DNA from: Stachybotrys elegans
Taxonomy: Eukaryota > Ascomycota > Sordariomycetes > Hypocreales > Stachybotryaceae
Reading direction: 5' to 3'
DNA length: 64,000 nt
Assembly (NCBI GenBank): GCA_020746835.1
Contig: JAGPNK010000008.1
Coordinates: 682,001-746,000 of the forward strand
The notes under the pieces are model-generated. The model was not told where the DNA came from, made no database searches, and saw only the letters and a program-made list of their open reading frames with translations. Positions 23,585 to 34,900 of this stretch are shown here, one piece after another. The translations under genes were made by a program, and so were the position numbers. Position 1 is the first letter of the stretch. Each line of letters starts with the position of its first letter.

Positions 23585-25896
23585 TTACGCAATCCAGTAC
23601 CAAACCTTCTCGACCAAGTTCTTGGGGACCGGGGGAGCGTCCATGGCTTCGAGGTTGTCCATCTCCTGCTTGCCGGTGGTGACATCAATCTCGTTGATCG
23701 GAATAGCCCAGCGTGTTCGGTACACGAGCTTGTGTCCCAGGTACAGCGCCAGCACAATAGGAATTGTGACGTAAGTAGCGACAAAGTCCTCAACATTCCA
23801 GTAGCCATCGATAAAGATGTAAAACCCGCTGGTGAGAGAGAGAACAACAAGGAACCCCAAGAGGAAGTATGAAGCATAAGGCTGCAGCGGGGACTTGTAG
23901 GGACGGGTGTCCAAAAGGCCGTTCGCTTGCATGGCCTGGCGCCAGCGGATGTATGTCGCCAGAACCATGATCCAGGCGAGGAAGCCACTGAGGGTGGTGA
24001 TGTTGACCTGCAACATGTCAGAAAATTCCTTGCCGAGTAGGATTGACATACCAGCCAGTTAAAGACGGTTGTGCCGCTGTTGGATACACTGAGGAAGGCA
24101 AGCAGACCAACGGCCCAGGTGACCAACACAGCTGCCCACGGGACACCCCTCTTGTTGGTCTTGGTGAAGATCCTGCCATTGTCAGCTCTGTACGAGAGGG
24201 GTCATGTCGCAACTTACTTGGGAGCTTGCTTATCGAGGGCCAACGTGTAGAGGACTCGGCTGCCCGAGTAGAGGAAAGCATTACCAGCAGACCAGGCAGA
24301 GGTGAGGACAGCGGCGTTGATGATGTGGTTGAGTACGGGGATACCAGCATGGCGGATACCAAGCACAAATGGCGATGCGCTGGCGTCGGAGGCGCCAAGG
24401 AGACGCTCGTCGGTGTAGGGCACAATGACGCCAATGACGAGGGAGCCAAGACCGTAGAAAACGGCGAGACGGTAGATGAATCGACTGGCAGCCTTGGGCA
24501 CGTTGCGACGAGGCGCGTCCGTCTCACCGGCGGCGTTCGCGATCAGTTCGGGAGACTGTAGGGGTTAGTATGGGATCTCACTCGCGGCGGGGGGGGGGGG
24601 GGGGGTGACATACGGCGATGAACGCAAACCCAGATCCAATCAATGCGCGCCAATAGGCAAGGAAGCGACCGGTACTTCCCTCGGCTCGGTACTCGACGAA
24701 TGCGCCGGGATTGTTCCAATATCTGTCCAAATCGTCAGCGGCCTCCTCCAAGTTACTGACCTCTCTCCCACCGGGACACAGCATCGCAAACTCCTACATA
24801 CCTAAATCCAAGGACCCCGTCTTGAGCAGGTCCGGCGCCAAAGAAAATACATATGCTATGAGTGTAAGTGAGGTTTCTCGGACGTGATGGAGGTTCACCA
24901 ACCCAAGGATAATGAGGCCCGTGATGGTGATCAGTTTGATGGAAGCGAACCTGTCAAGGTTAGCAACTCTCTGGGGGCCCACGCTAGCGACGCGCTGGAA
25001 CCAACCAAAACTCGCTCTCGCCGAACCAACTGACGGCGACAATGTTCAGAATGAGCGTGACAATTAGCACAATGGCAATCCAGAGCGCAATGTTGACGCC
25101 GGGATCCTGCCGATGTAAGTGGGGTTTCTCGGACGTGATGGGGGTTCACCAACCCAATACCTGTCAATGTCAGTACACAACCTCTGAAGCTCTGGAAGGA
25201 TACGCACTCGATAATAATAGCCACTGCGCTTGCCTCCGCAGCAATCAAAATACTGGTGTACACATCAGCGATGGCGCGGTGTATACTTTGCCTGCCTTAT
25301 TTACCTATAGCTGGACGGTGGGTTAGCAGAGAATTGAAGACGCCTCGGCTTTATACTTACAGATACCAGTAATTCCAGCCAGAAGCAAACGCGAGACTCG
25401 GATCGAGATAGCGGTTCACCAGGTAGGGCACGGTGATGCCGCGTAGAGGGAGATACACCACCATCTCCGCCAGGGCGCCCATGATCAACCATACAACGAT
25501 CATCATTGAACAATATCCTAGGAACAACGGGCCAGGACCTGTCTGAGCAAGGACCCGGCCCGAACCGATGAAAAGTCCAGTACCGATGGCACCGCCTGTA
25601 ATTATCAACGAGGGTTGTCAGCGGATGTTGTCGGATGGTGTTGTGGGAGGGGATTGTGAGATGGAGTTGCCAGAGGGGATTGTCAGGGGATTTTCAGAAG
25701 GAAGTTGCTAGCGGGGATATGCAAATCGAGCGTGCGACGAACCGAGGGCAAGGAATTGGATGTGACGGGACTTCAGCCCTCGTTGAAGCTGATACTCGGT
25801 GTCGGCGAGCTTCAGTTCGATGTTCTGGCCGACGAACCCAGCGCCACGCTCGGCGCCCGAATCGTCGACGGCGACATCCTTCTCGTTCGACGACAT
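23585..25896 (-). CDS. amino acid permease (APC superfamily, YAT family)
   Basis: Plasma-membrane proton-coupled amino acid uptake is expected. Minus-strand exons are 25743-25896, 25361-25595, 25305-25310, 25208-25252, 25154-25160, 25006-25106, 24903-24950, 24802-24855, 24614-24722, 24218-24555, 24052-24172 and 23585-24007, giving 546 residues. Joins restore family motifs: GAIGTGLFIGSG, WNYWYLYSILIAAE, LIILGICIFFGAGP, GFRYWNNPGAF, FIASPELIANAAGE and the C-terminal NLVEKVWYW. The 7-base exon is needed for frame; the 6-base exon keeps frame either way but restores the usual residue spacing. Introns 24856-24902 and 25107-25153 are nearly identical. Substrate cannot be assigned. Confidence 0.9.
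24585..24605. repeat. G-rich homopolymer in a permease intron
   Basis: A run of about 18 G following GGC on the plus strand lies within the intron 24556-24613. It reads as poly-C in the transcript, upstream of the acceptor. Confidence 0.75.
24856..24902 (-). repeat. 47-base intron, copy B of a near-identical intron pair
   Basis: Bounded by exon ends CTTGG and CATATG. It begins GTTGGTGAACC and ends CATAG. It matches the intron at 25107-25153 at 40 of 47 positions with no gaps; five of seven differences are in the last seven bases before the acceptor. Confidence 0.85.
25107..25153 (-). repeat. 47-base intron, copy A of a near-identical intron pair
   Basis: Bounded by exon ends TATTGG and GATCCC. 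It begins GTTGGTGAACC and ends CGGCAG. It is the same length as copy B. Removing it is required to keep the permease frame, since 47 is not a multiple of three. Confidence 0.85.
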
Positions 25897-28800
25897 GGTT
25901 TCTACAGCTTTGCGCCCGGGGCTGCGCTCGACGTGGCTGCGAGTATTTCTCGGTTTCGCTGCGAGGGAGCGCTTGTCGAGGGGAGGAGGAGGGAGGAGAA
26001 GGGCGCGCGCGGCTGGCGAGGAGAGAAGAGGAGGAAGAGGAGGATTAAGAAGAAGAGAAGGAAAACAAGACGATAAGAAAGCGAAGACCTTTCTGGGGGC
26101 CCTTGTTGGCTATGGGTTCTTGGCTGCAGATCATCCCAACCGCCGAGAAGGCTTATCGTCGGGAAGGCCAGACTTGGTGTGAGACAGACAGTTACACGAG
26201 TGCAATGCGATTATTATGTGCCACCTTGACCATAAATGATTCAACAATCTTTCTTTCTTCCCTCTTCAGTTGCAATCTTCTGTCGAGACATTGCCCCGAA
26301 TTCAGCTCGTCGCGATGCGCATCATCACGGCTTCCCCTCAAAACCCCCAAAATGGCTCCAAGCTGCAAGCATCCATGGATTGGGGAAGCGCTAAGCCAAG
26401 CCTGGGCCACAGCAACAAGCTTTCCACGATACCAGCTGCCGATTCGGGTTAAGCGCATACCGAGCCCCGGCCCTTGACGCCTCGCCCGATTGGCTACATT
26501 CTTTGCGCTATGGCGCGCACCGGCAATGCCCGTCCTTCTCATTGTTTCTTCCTTCCTGCTTTGCTTCTTCCCCTCTCGGCTTAACGGGACGATCTCGGGG
26601 TGGCTGAATTTTCTTTTCGCACTACTGCGACAGAATCATTCTCGAAAACTGCCGTGCTTGGTAGCGATAAATCTCTCATCGGACGCCATCCAGGCCCAGA
26701 TCTTTTGACCTCTCTCTTGAGATCTCCAGCCAGGATAAAAGGCCGATGTCATCATAGTGATGCAGAGATACCGTACCATGGTTTGTACCCATCTCAGGCT
26801 TCTCCACACAAACATTCCCTTATCTCAGCTGGGTCGCGACCCTCAATTCGGGCCTTTGACCCCATTCAATGCCTGGATTGTTGCCGATACAAGCCGGGGG
26901 CGACATCCGGATCAGTCACTGCCTACAGTCATATCTTCAATCGTGTTGAACTAACAAAACCAATGGCAAGACCCACCGCCAAGATACCTTATCGCATGCC
27001 CTGTGGCCTGCTTTTCTCTAAATATCGAACAAGCTTGCAGACCACATGATTACTTGAAACCAACCTTTAATCTATGACCCATCTCTGCACAGAAAAGACT
27101 CATAGCTTACTGATAGAGGTGTAATTGAGGGTAGGAAAGCAGTGAGCAATTCAACACTGAAAGCATAGAGAGGACGAACCCCGTCTAAGAGATCAATATA
27201 GATCCAAGTAGTTATGGAAAGGACATTGTCTCTTCACGTGTTGCTGAGAACTGCTTCCAAGACAGCATCCCGATCGCCAAGTTTGCCAAGTTCAGTATCG
27301 TAAAGCTTCGCATTCTTGGCTCAGAAACCTCGCACGTACTTCTCCGCGATCAATCACTTGATTAAATTACCCGACAAGCCGGCGTTGATATCAGCTGAAT
27401 CTTGGGCGATCTAGTGTTTCTGAAGCATGATATTCATCGGCACCAGACTCTGATCTGTAATTTTTATTTTATTTTCTCTTCTTCTAATTTTTTTTTTTTG
27501 AGCTTCATCGCAACGTGGGAATGAGTACCCCTTCTACCATTGGGCATCTCACACGTTATCCCAGCTTATTGTCAAATCCCAATGGGCTAAAATGCATTGT
27601 GAAATATCGTTTTAGCCAAGCCCGCCTCTGATTTCCTGCCCGAGACTTTTGTATGAGAACTCCGAGTAGAGAAATAAAAATAAATTAAAAATTAAAAATA
27701 GAAAGGAGAAGGAATTTTTGGGGAGAGAGAGAGGGAGTATGAAGAAAAGGAGCCATTAGTCGATATAAACGACAATAGCTGTCCTATTGCCTGCAGGACC
27801 GGAACAGTGTTACCAGAGCCAGAGACTAATGGGGCGATAGCAGAAGCCAGCAGCAACGGCAGTGGCAGCAACCATTGAGAGATATATAAACAGTATCACG
27901 TTGAGATTGCTCAATGAGATAGAGCACTTCATCTCGTGGACAGCGATCAATAAAGTATGTAGTTGTGAGATCAGAGACAAGGCTAGTGGTGTCCCTCATA
28001 GCGTTAATATGACATATTGCAGGTTTGCTCGTAAGATTTACCGCCTCATTGACAGCCCGGTAGTGTTCACTGGGGACATAATTGGACTCAGTTTTCCTTT
28101 CGTTCTAGGTTTGATATTGTGCTCAAATGCCAGGTGTAGTGATTCGCAGCCTCATGAAGTGCTCGGAAACAGAATGACTCCATTTTCGCATTCTTCCGAG
28201 GAGGCCTTGATCTCAGCTCAAGATAAGGCGTCTGCTACATTACCATAGGCAGCCAACCTACTGACCCGCCGAGCAGCAGGTAACAATGCTCAAATTACAG
28301 GTACTGTCATGTCGCATAAAAATTCGGGAGGCTTCAGCATCCACTATGGGTTTACGGGACTGTGAGATACCGGCCAGGCTTGCAAGAGTGCTGTGAAGTC
28401 TTTACGACGGCCAGCACCCCAAAAGGCAAGAGGAGATGATATATGGTATACGTTCAGAATTGTTTCACGATATATAAACGAGCGGTGTATCAAATATTCG
28501 CTACCAGAGTGATACTGATCTGGCCAGTTAGGATTGGTGCGCCTGTCATCCATACTTGGACATAGGTCAAAAGCCGTCGATGCAACTCTACCACCATGGA
28601 GTGTGACTCCGCACTGTGACGGAAGATATGCGCGATGGCATGTTCCAATTGAAGTTTGGCCATTAGAACCCCACATTCCAAAATATGAAAGCACGTTGGC
28701 ATTTTCGGCGAGCTGAGCATCGATTTAAAATGATGACAAAATCTCTCGATTCTGACACATGATTGGCCAGCCAGCTCGCCGACGACCCGTTAGCGTGGCT

Positions 28801-28969
28801 CGACCCCACTCCTTCGTCAGCTTCACTAAGCATGACGAATCGCAGCAAAGGGTTTAAGCATACATAATATGAAGGTTCCAGGCCCCAGTTGCATGTATTG
28901 TCAGATATTATCCAGACTTTGTCAGAACAAGCAAATCGCACCCTCGGCCACCTCGCCGCTCAAGTATAT
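25897..28969. other. gene-poor intergenic region
   Basis: About 3 kb between the permease and pirin genes. The first 200 bases are purine-rich permease leader. 27400-27720 is AT-rich (TTTTATTTTATTTTC, AATAAAAATAAATT). Repeat copy D sits at 27761-27875. A 149-codon frame at 26600-27049 shows no family features, so I leave it out. Confidence 0.5.
27761..27875 (+). repeat. dispersed repeat, copy D (internal part)
   Basis: Carries CCTGCAGGACC, ACCAGAGCCAGAG and GGCAGTGGCAGC blocks in the order seen in copies A and E but lacks the GATAGAGTAG left end and the right end. Confidence 0.6.
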
Positions 28970-30064
28970 ATGCCGCGCTTCAATCTCCTGTATCCGGTTT
29001 TGGTTGCTTCACTTTCAATCATCGCCTTTTTCTGGTTACCGCAATTGACATCCCTACTGCAACAACAACTGCAGCTTCAACACCCGGCACCAGCAACCAC
29101 AGACACCAACATCGATCCCCACATGCTCAAAGCAGCAACCGCAAACATGTCCAAGAGCATTCTCAACAACGCAAAGATCACCCTGCGCAAGTCCGCAGAG
29201 CGAGGCCACAGCACTGAGCTGGGATGGCTGAACTCGTACTTCACCTTCTCATTCGCCGGCTACCATGACTCTCGACACACGCAGTTCGGCAGTCTCAGAG
29301 TTCTCAACGAGGATCGCGTCAAGCCCATGAACGGCTTCGGAACACACCACCACTCCAATGCCGAGATTTTCAGCTACATCCTGTCCGGTGAATTGACGCA
29401 CCGCGACTCCATGATCTCCAAGGACGAGGGCGTCCAGAGCGACAAGTTCTACAGAATGAAGCGAGGAGATGTCCAATTCACAACCGGTGGCCGTGGAATT
29501 GCGCATTCGTGAGTATTCACCCTTCTGTTTAAGTAAATCAAGTTTGACTAACACGATGGCTGTAGCGAGATGAATGAGCAAAAGTCGGAGCCGGTACACT
29601 TCCTACAAATCTGGGCTCTGCCATGGAAGCGGGGACTGACTCCTCGGTACCACACTCGACACTTTGACGACGAGTCCAAGAGGCAAGGCTTCGTCAAGAT
29701 TCTCAGCCCGCTCAAGGCCGGCGAGGATGCGACGGAACAGCAGGAACAGGAAGCCGAGCCCACGGTGCCCGGCACCATCCCCATCCACAGCGACCTCGTC
29801 ATGTCGGCGGCCCTGATCGCCCCCGGGAAGCAGTTTGAGTGGATTGTCGGTGCCAACGCGACCCAGAGGACCAAGCGCAAGGTCTACGTCCACGTGCCCA
29901 TGACGCAGAAGGGCAAGGCCAAGATTAGGCTGGATGGCAGGGAGAACGCTGAGCTGTCAGAGGGAGACGGAGCCTACGTGGACAGCGTCAACGCAGGAGA
30001 CAAGTTGACGTTTGAGAGCATTGGCGAGGTGGAAGCCGAGGTTGTGGTCATTGACACAGCCTAG
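28970..30064 (+). CDS. pirin-like cupin protein with N-terminal membrane anchor
   Basis: Exons 28970-29508 and 29566-30064 give 345 residues. The pirin N-domain is clear: HDSRHTQFGSLRVLNEDRV, FGTHHHSNAEIFSYILSGE with metal ligands in the HHH/E cluster, and GDVQFTTGGRGIAHSEMNE across the intron. It is followed by FLQIWALPW and a degenerate second cupin domain. Pirins are iron-binding proteins with regulatory or quercetinase activity. Unusually, residues about 7-30 (LLYPVLVASLSIIAFFWLP) form a hydrophobic segment, so the protein may be membrane anchored or carry a targeting signal; starting at the later Met near MLKAATANM would remove it. The intron keeps phase. Confidence 0.88.
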
Positions 30065-30232
30065 GCTGGCCATGAGGACTGATGATTCAATTTCTCTGAT
30101 ATGTCCATGTTGATTCTGAATATGCATAGGTTACTCAAAAGCAATGATAGAAGCAAATGTATTATGTACTATTGACCCTCTCTAAGTTCCAAGTCCATAT
30201 CCCAAATCTTTGTGTCATTCCAAATATTTCTG

Positions 30233-30303
30233 TCTTTTCCTTTGTCTTTGTCTTTGTCTTCTTCGTTTTCTTCGTCTTCGTCTTCTTTGTCTTCTTTGTC
30301 TCC
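30233..30303. repeat. TTTGTC/TTCGTC simple repeat
   Basis: Imperfect hexamer array downstream of the pirin gene, similar in composition to the arrays at 13678-13795 and 14760-14862. Confidence 0.8.
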
Positions 30304-31360
30304 TTTTTTACCTCTTTGTGAGTGAATTATTCGATAGTTTTGTCTACAAATGAAGTCTGACATTATGACAGTTGTGACTTCATCTATCTCACCGTGGAGC
30401 AGTCCGTTAGATTATAAATCTATCGTGGGACCAATAGTGGCAGGCCATCGGGGCATTCAAGTTGATCACCGTCAATCATCGCGTCTTGGCGCCCGTGGCT
30501 TCCATAGAACCGCTGGCCATCACCGTAAACACTTCAGGGTCTACGACGGCGGCTCCTTGTTCAAACAGGATTTGCAGCCCTGTAATTTCCCTCGTGTCAT
30601 CCTCAGCTGTACGCGGAGATATGACGGTGTTCTTTCTGGCATCGGGATCCCAGCCTGGAACGTCGCATGGGTGCTCCTATCTTCAAACTGGGATGCCCCT
30701 GGGCGGCAATGGCCCGACTGGCGGATGAGATTGTATCCCGAATCCGCGTTGACGAAGAAGCACCAGGAACCTGTACCTGCTCACCCGAGGAGACCGCGAC
30801 GATAGTCCATCGGTGTACTCAATGCGGTAGAACTAAGCGTTGCGCAAATCCCACACCTGATAGTCGGGGTACCGCAAGCCCCAAGTGTTGTGCTTCTCGC
30901 TGTACAACTAAAACCATTGGGGAGGGAAATCTTCGCATACGCATGATTAAGGGCCTGCGAGACAACCTATCACAATCTTCGTTGAGCACATGTTCAATTA
31001 CCTCAACCTGATCGACACGAACCCCAAAGTTACGAAAAAGGACCCTTGCAGTCAAAATACAAGGAATTATTAGGCCTGCCAATGGCTGTACGTTACCGAG
31101 CCTGCTGACATCCGCCGTCGCACACCGGGTACATGGGAAACAAATGCGAACGAGCTGATCTTCTAATGCATAAAACTTTCACGATCATGAGGAAAGTTTG
31201 AACAATATCCTCATCGAGACCAAGACAAGCAACTATCTCGGCGGAACTACCCAGAGTATTACCACCCTGCACCAAAGAAGCTTGTTTCCGACATCAAGAT
31301 GTCAAGGGTGGCCAACGAGGAGCTGCAACTTTGGAGCTCGATGGCGGGCTGCGTGTGACG

Positions 31361-31442
31361 ACAAAGACGAAGACGAAGACGCTGACGACAAAGGCGACAA
31401 AGGCGATAAAGACAACGAAGACAACGAAGACAACAAAAAATA
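31361..31442. repeat. GACGAA/GACAACGAA simple repeat
   Basis: Imperfect 6- and 9-base units. The 9-base unit is the reverse complement of the unit repeated in the helicase intron at 14760-14862. It directly follows a decayed coding-like fragment. Confidence 0.8.
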
Positions 31443-31580
31443 ATGAAGATAATGAAATAACAAAAAGGAGGCGTCGATGAGTCGACCTCATGATCATCAT
31501 GTGAGACTCAGATCTCCTAGGTCTTCGGCTGGGCTATAAGATATTAGCATGGTTCATATGTAGGATTAAGTCACACTTAC

Positions 31581-31950
31581 CGGGAAGAGGACTGGCTTGA
31601 GAGTTTTCGTCATTCTGAGAGAAGGCACGGGGCTTCTTGGACTCAGGGATGGACTCAAACTCGTCGTCGGGGTCGTCGACCATGGTGAGACGGTGTCCAC
31701 GTTTGGCTGTCCTTCGAGCAACAGGGGCTGACGATTCAATGTCAGGGACAAAACCGTCATCGCCGTTAAGAACGATGGTGCATCAAGCAATTGTCTTGGG
31801 CGGAGCATATGAGCCGTGGGCGTCAAAGTCCAACTTTGGAGGCTTGGAGAGCAGTCTGGCGAGGAGGGTCTGGGGCATGCTAGCCAATATCATAGACACC
31901 AAACTCTGCAACCATACGACAGCGAGCCATTTTGATTCTTCAGAGCAAGT
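31581..31950 (-). pseudogene. unrecognised coding fragment with an internal TGA
   Basis: On the minus strand, one frame reads MPQTLLARLLSKPPKLDF then APPKTIA, meets TGA at 31783-31785, and continues NGDDGFVPDIESSAP, RRTAKRGHRLTMVDDPDD and FESIPESKKPRAFSQNDE up to a good donor GTAAGTG at 31580. The composition looks like real protein on both sides of the stop. No family recognised and no downstream exon found, so it is either a relic or part of a gene I could not complete. Confidence 0.35.
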
Positions 31951-34900
31951 TTGAGATCTGTTCTTCGAAAAACCGTCGCTATAAGCAACAAGAATTACTG
32001 ATGCAGAAGTCGTGACAAGTCATCAGAAGCCGCATGGCTGTCAAGTAGAAGAAGGAGGGTGAAAGCCGTGTGTCGGGTCAGGCTTCGAAGAACTGTTCTT
32101 GGACTGTGTATATGGGAGTTTGTGATCCCGTCTCCCCCTAATGGGACAGAAAACACCGACTTCGAGGTATGAAACGCAAAGTATTCGCAACTGCGTATTA
32201 AACTATTAACAAAAATTTCTGAATAAACCCGAGGTTCTTTGATAGAGTAGGTACGTACAGTAAAGAAAAAGGAAACAATAATATATACAAACAAAGATAG
32301 TTACCCTGCTGTCTACAGGACCAAATATCATAGTAGAACAATAAAGGGATCGTCAGACTACTAACATTACTCATTGACCCGAGCCAGAGAACGAAGGGGG
32401 TACGGCGGCAGCAGCGGCAGCTACCACATATAAGCATCCGATGTAGTCAGGGGACCTACTGTTGGCAGACTCGCCTGTTCTCGTGTAGTTACCATGCGGC
32501 ACTCCTGCATGACTGGAAGACTAATACCTCGATGTGTGTTCTGACGAGGGTGGAGATTATTTATCCATGATATTCATGAGAGCTTCAAGATTAGGTTTTC
32601 CAGATAAACATATGGAATTTGGAGGGTTGATTGAACGCATACGCATCGGCACTCGACAGGTTTGACAAGGACTAAGTACAACCCATGAGGCATCGCTCAG
32701 GACTAAACTACTGCTAGAAACGGCGACATGCCAAAAGACAGAAACATATTCTCTTGCTATTAGTCTTGTTTATATAGTTGGTGACGTTCTCTGTGACTTT
32801 CGAGACTTGCGTTGAATGAGCGAGCAGTCGCTTTGTTCTGGAGTTTACCTACCCGATAGGACAACTCCACTGACGATTGTCAGCCCTCACCGCACAACAG
32901 CAATGATAAGCTGGACCTACTTGTCGTAGTTACTAACGCAGAGTCGTAAAACCTTGATGCGGGAAGCAAATGCAAGAGGAATGGTAAAAGTGACACAGCG
33001 CAGATGAGCGACGCCGAGTGACTGATCATAAAACTGATGGAATGATAGCTGTAAGCCGCTGGGAAGCTATTTCATTACCCCTTGCGGTCTCCTTGCGGAA
33101 AACAAGACATTGCGGGCAGTACATGACGTCCAGTCAGAACAGCATATAAAGACTTCATCAACTACAGGTACAGAGAATACCCTAGAACAGAGATGAAAGT
33201 CTGCAAGTCTGGTAAGAGTAAGGGAGACCTGGCGTGGTGATCGAGTATCCAATACCTGAAAGCATTGTCTTGCAGCAGATAAATACGCGTTGTCTGACCA
33301 AGCACCAATTCTGTTCTTTCGACATGGGTTTCATCAAAACATCTGGACATGAACTCGAGTCATGTCTCGGGTGTGTACTATCGGAAAAGTTTGCGAAGAG
33401 CGACGCACGTGGCTGTTGAATTAGCTCACGCGCCGGCACCGGTGCAGATCCTCAATGATGACGATCTGGCAACCAAATCGATCGGTCTAGACTTTGCAAG
33501 GTAGATCTTCCCACGATTCTAGGGTAGCTGTGTACAATGGGATACAGATCAGTGACTTCGAGGAGACCTAACCACAACGGCGTTGACGTCAATATGATAA
33601 GTGACATTTCCGTGTTCTTGTAACGGACAACTGCTCTGTCGGAAACACCCGTATGGTGATAAGCAAGCCGGTTTCGAGCCGGCGGTGGCGCACAGTCTTG
33701 TCCACGCAATGCGACTCAGTATTCGTATCCAGGTGATGCAACAATCCCCAACAGGGGCATTGCCAAGAGACGGTATAAATTAGGGTCGGGAATTAAGCAG
33801 TCCCCTCTACGGTTTAGGCGGCTATGTCCGGTCGATCTCGTCTCATTTCCAGACACAAGTCTAAAACCAATCCCATGGGTAAAAGTCCAACCTGCGAGTT
33901 ACTATTGGCCCTCACGCAGCCCGTTGCAAGAACGAATTCCCAGATCCAGGAGGAAATTGTCCGGAGTGAAGCATGATTCCCAAACGGGAGTGTCTCATGG
34001 GTGAATTGCCGATCCTGTGGCTCAACGGGATAAAAATCAGTGACTGAGGGGCCGGGCTGTGTCTTGTGTGGTTCGGATGCAGCCGCAATGCAATTTCTCC
34101 ACTGCCCTCACGTTCACAGAGGGACGAAATGGCCAGATTGTTCTCGATGGGATCGAGAGCGCGGGCCAGGGCTTCTAGAGCCTTCCATGGTGGTATGACG
34201 TCATTGAGGCTTTAGATGCTGACCTCGGCTCCGGCGACAGCCGTTTTCTAGAGTCGTGCGGTGCACACGTTACATGCCCACACCACCAGGAGCATCAGCT
34301 CCGCCGGCTTATCAATGCACATGCCGATGGGGTCGGGGCGGATTTGTCTGGCTCGGAGTTGACAGTCCGGTTGGGCAGACTTTCATGTCCAAAGGGTCGA
34401 CTAAGGATCGTGGGGATGGCAAGGCATCAACCGAAGGGGTAAATTACCCATGGGTTCACATGCATCGACACGGGAGCGAGCAAGGGCATCCGAAGCAAAA
34501 CATTTTTGGTTGGGTGGCAACGCCAGGGTCTCGCTCGGGGGATTACGGAGTACGTGGCGGTGCAGCAACGACACATCATCACCTCACCAGCCACAAGGGC
34601 CTCGACCGATCGCCAGTCTTGGCTGGCATGGATCCCGCTGACAACGAGAGGACGTACGTACTTGTGGTCTCTTGTCACGATCCTCTTCATCCTCCTGATG
34701 CGGGGTCCTGGACAAGTGATACGGTGGGGCAGCACCGGAGTACTCCTGTGGAATGAAGTTTCTTCGTGGGTCGTGATGAGGGCTAGAGGCCGGCTAGGTG
34801 GAGTATCGAGAAAAGGTTGGAGTGCGCTGGTCCACCGCTCGCACTCACCGCATGGCCTCGAGGTTGTCTGCAGGGCATGGCCCGTAGCGCACCCTTAGAC

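Larger units (their letters stand above)
30065..31580. other. gene-poor region with decayed coding-like fragments and simple repeats
   Basis: Simple repeats lie at 30233-30303 and 31361-31442. Between them are protein-like stretches on both strands, e.g. a minus frame around 30476-30683 (WDPDARKNTVISPRTAEDD) and plus frames around 30960-31345 (MFNYLNLIDTNPKV, AVRYVTEPADIRRRTPG, YYHPAPKKLVSDIKM), which switch frame and meet stops. I recognise no family. Confidence 0.35.

Noticed and set aside
26600..27049. 149-codon plus-strand frame upstream of the pirin gene
   Set aside because: No recognisable domain and no leader-like or intron signals; kept as intergenic.
33600..33720. GGTTTCGAGCCGGC resembling a tRNA B box
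   Set aside because: No matching A box, acceptor stem or anticodon arm could be folded around it.
34256..34756. 166-codon plus-strand frame
   Set aside because: Overlapped by similar-length frames in other phases and the other strand, with no motif or intron structure.
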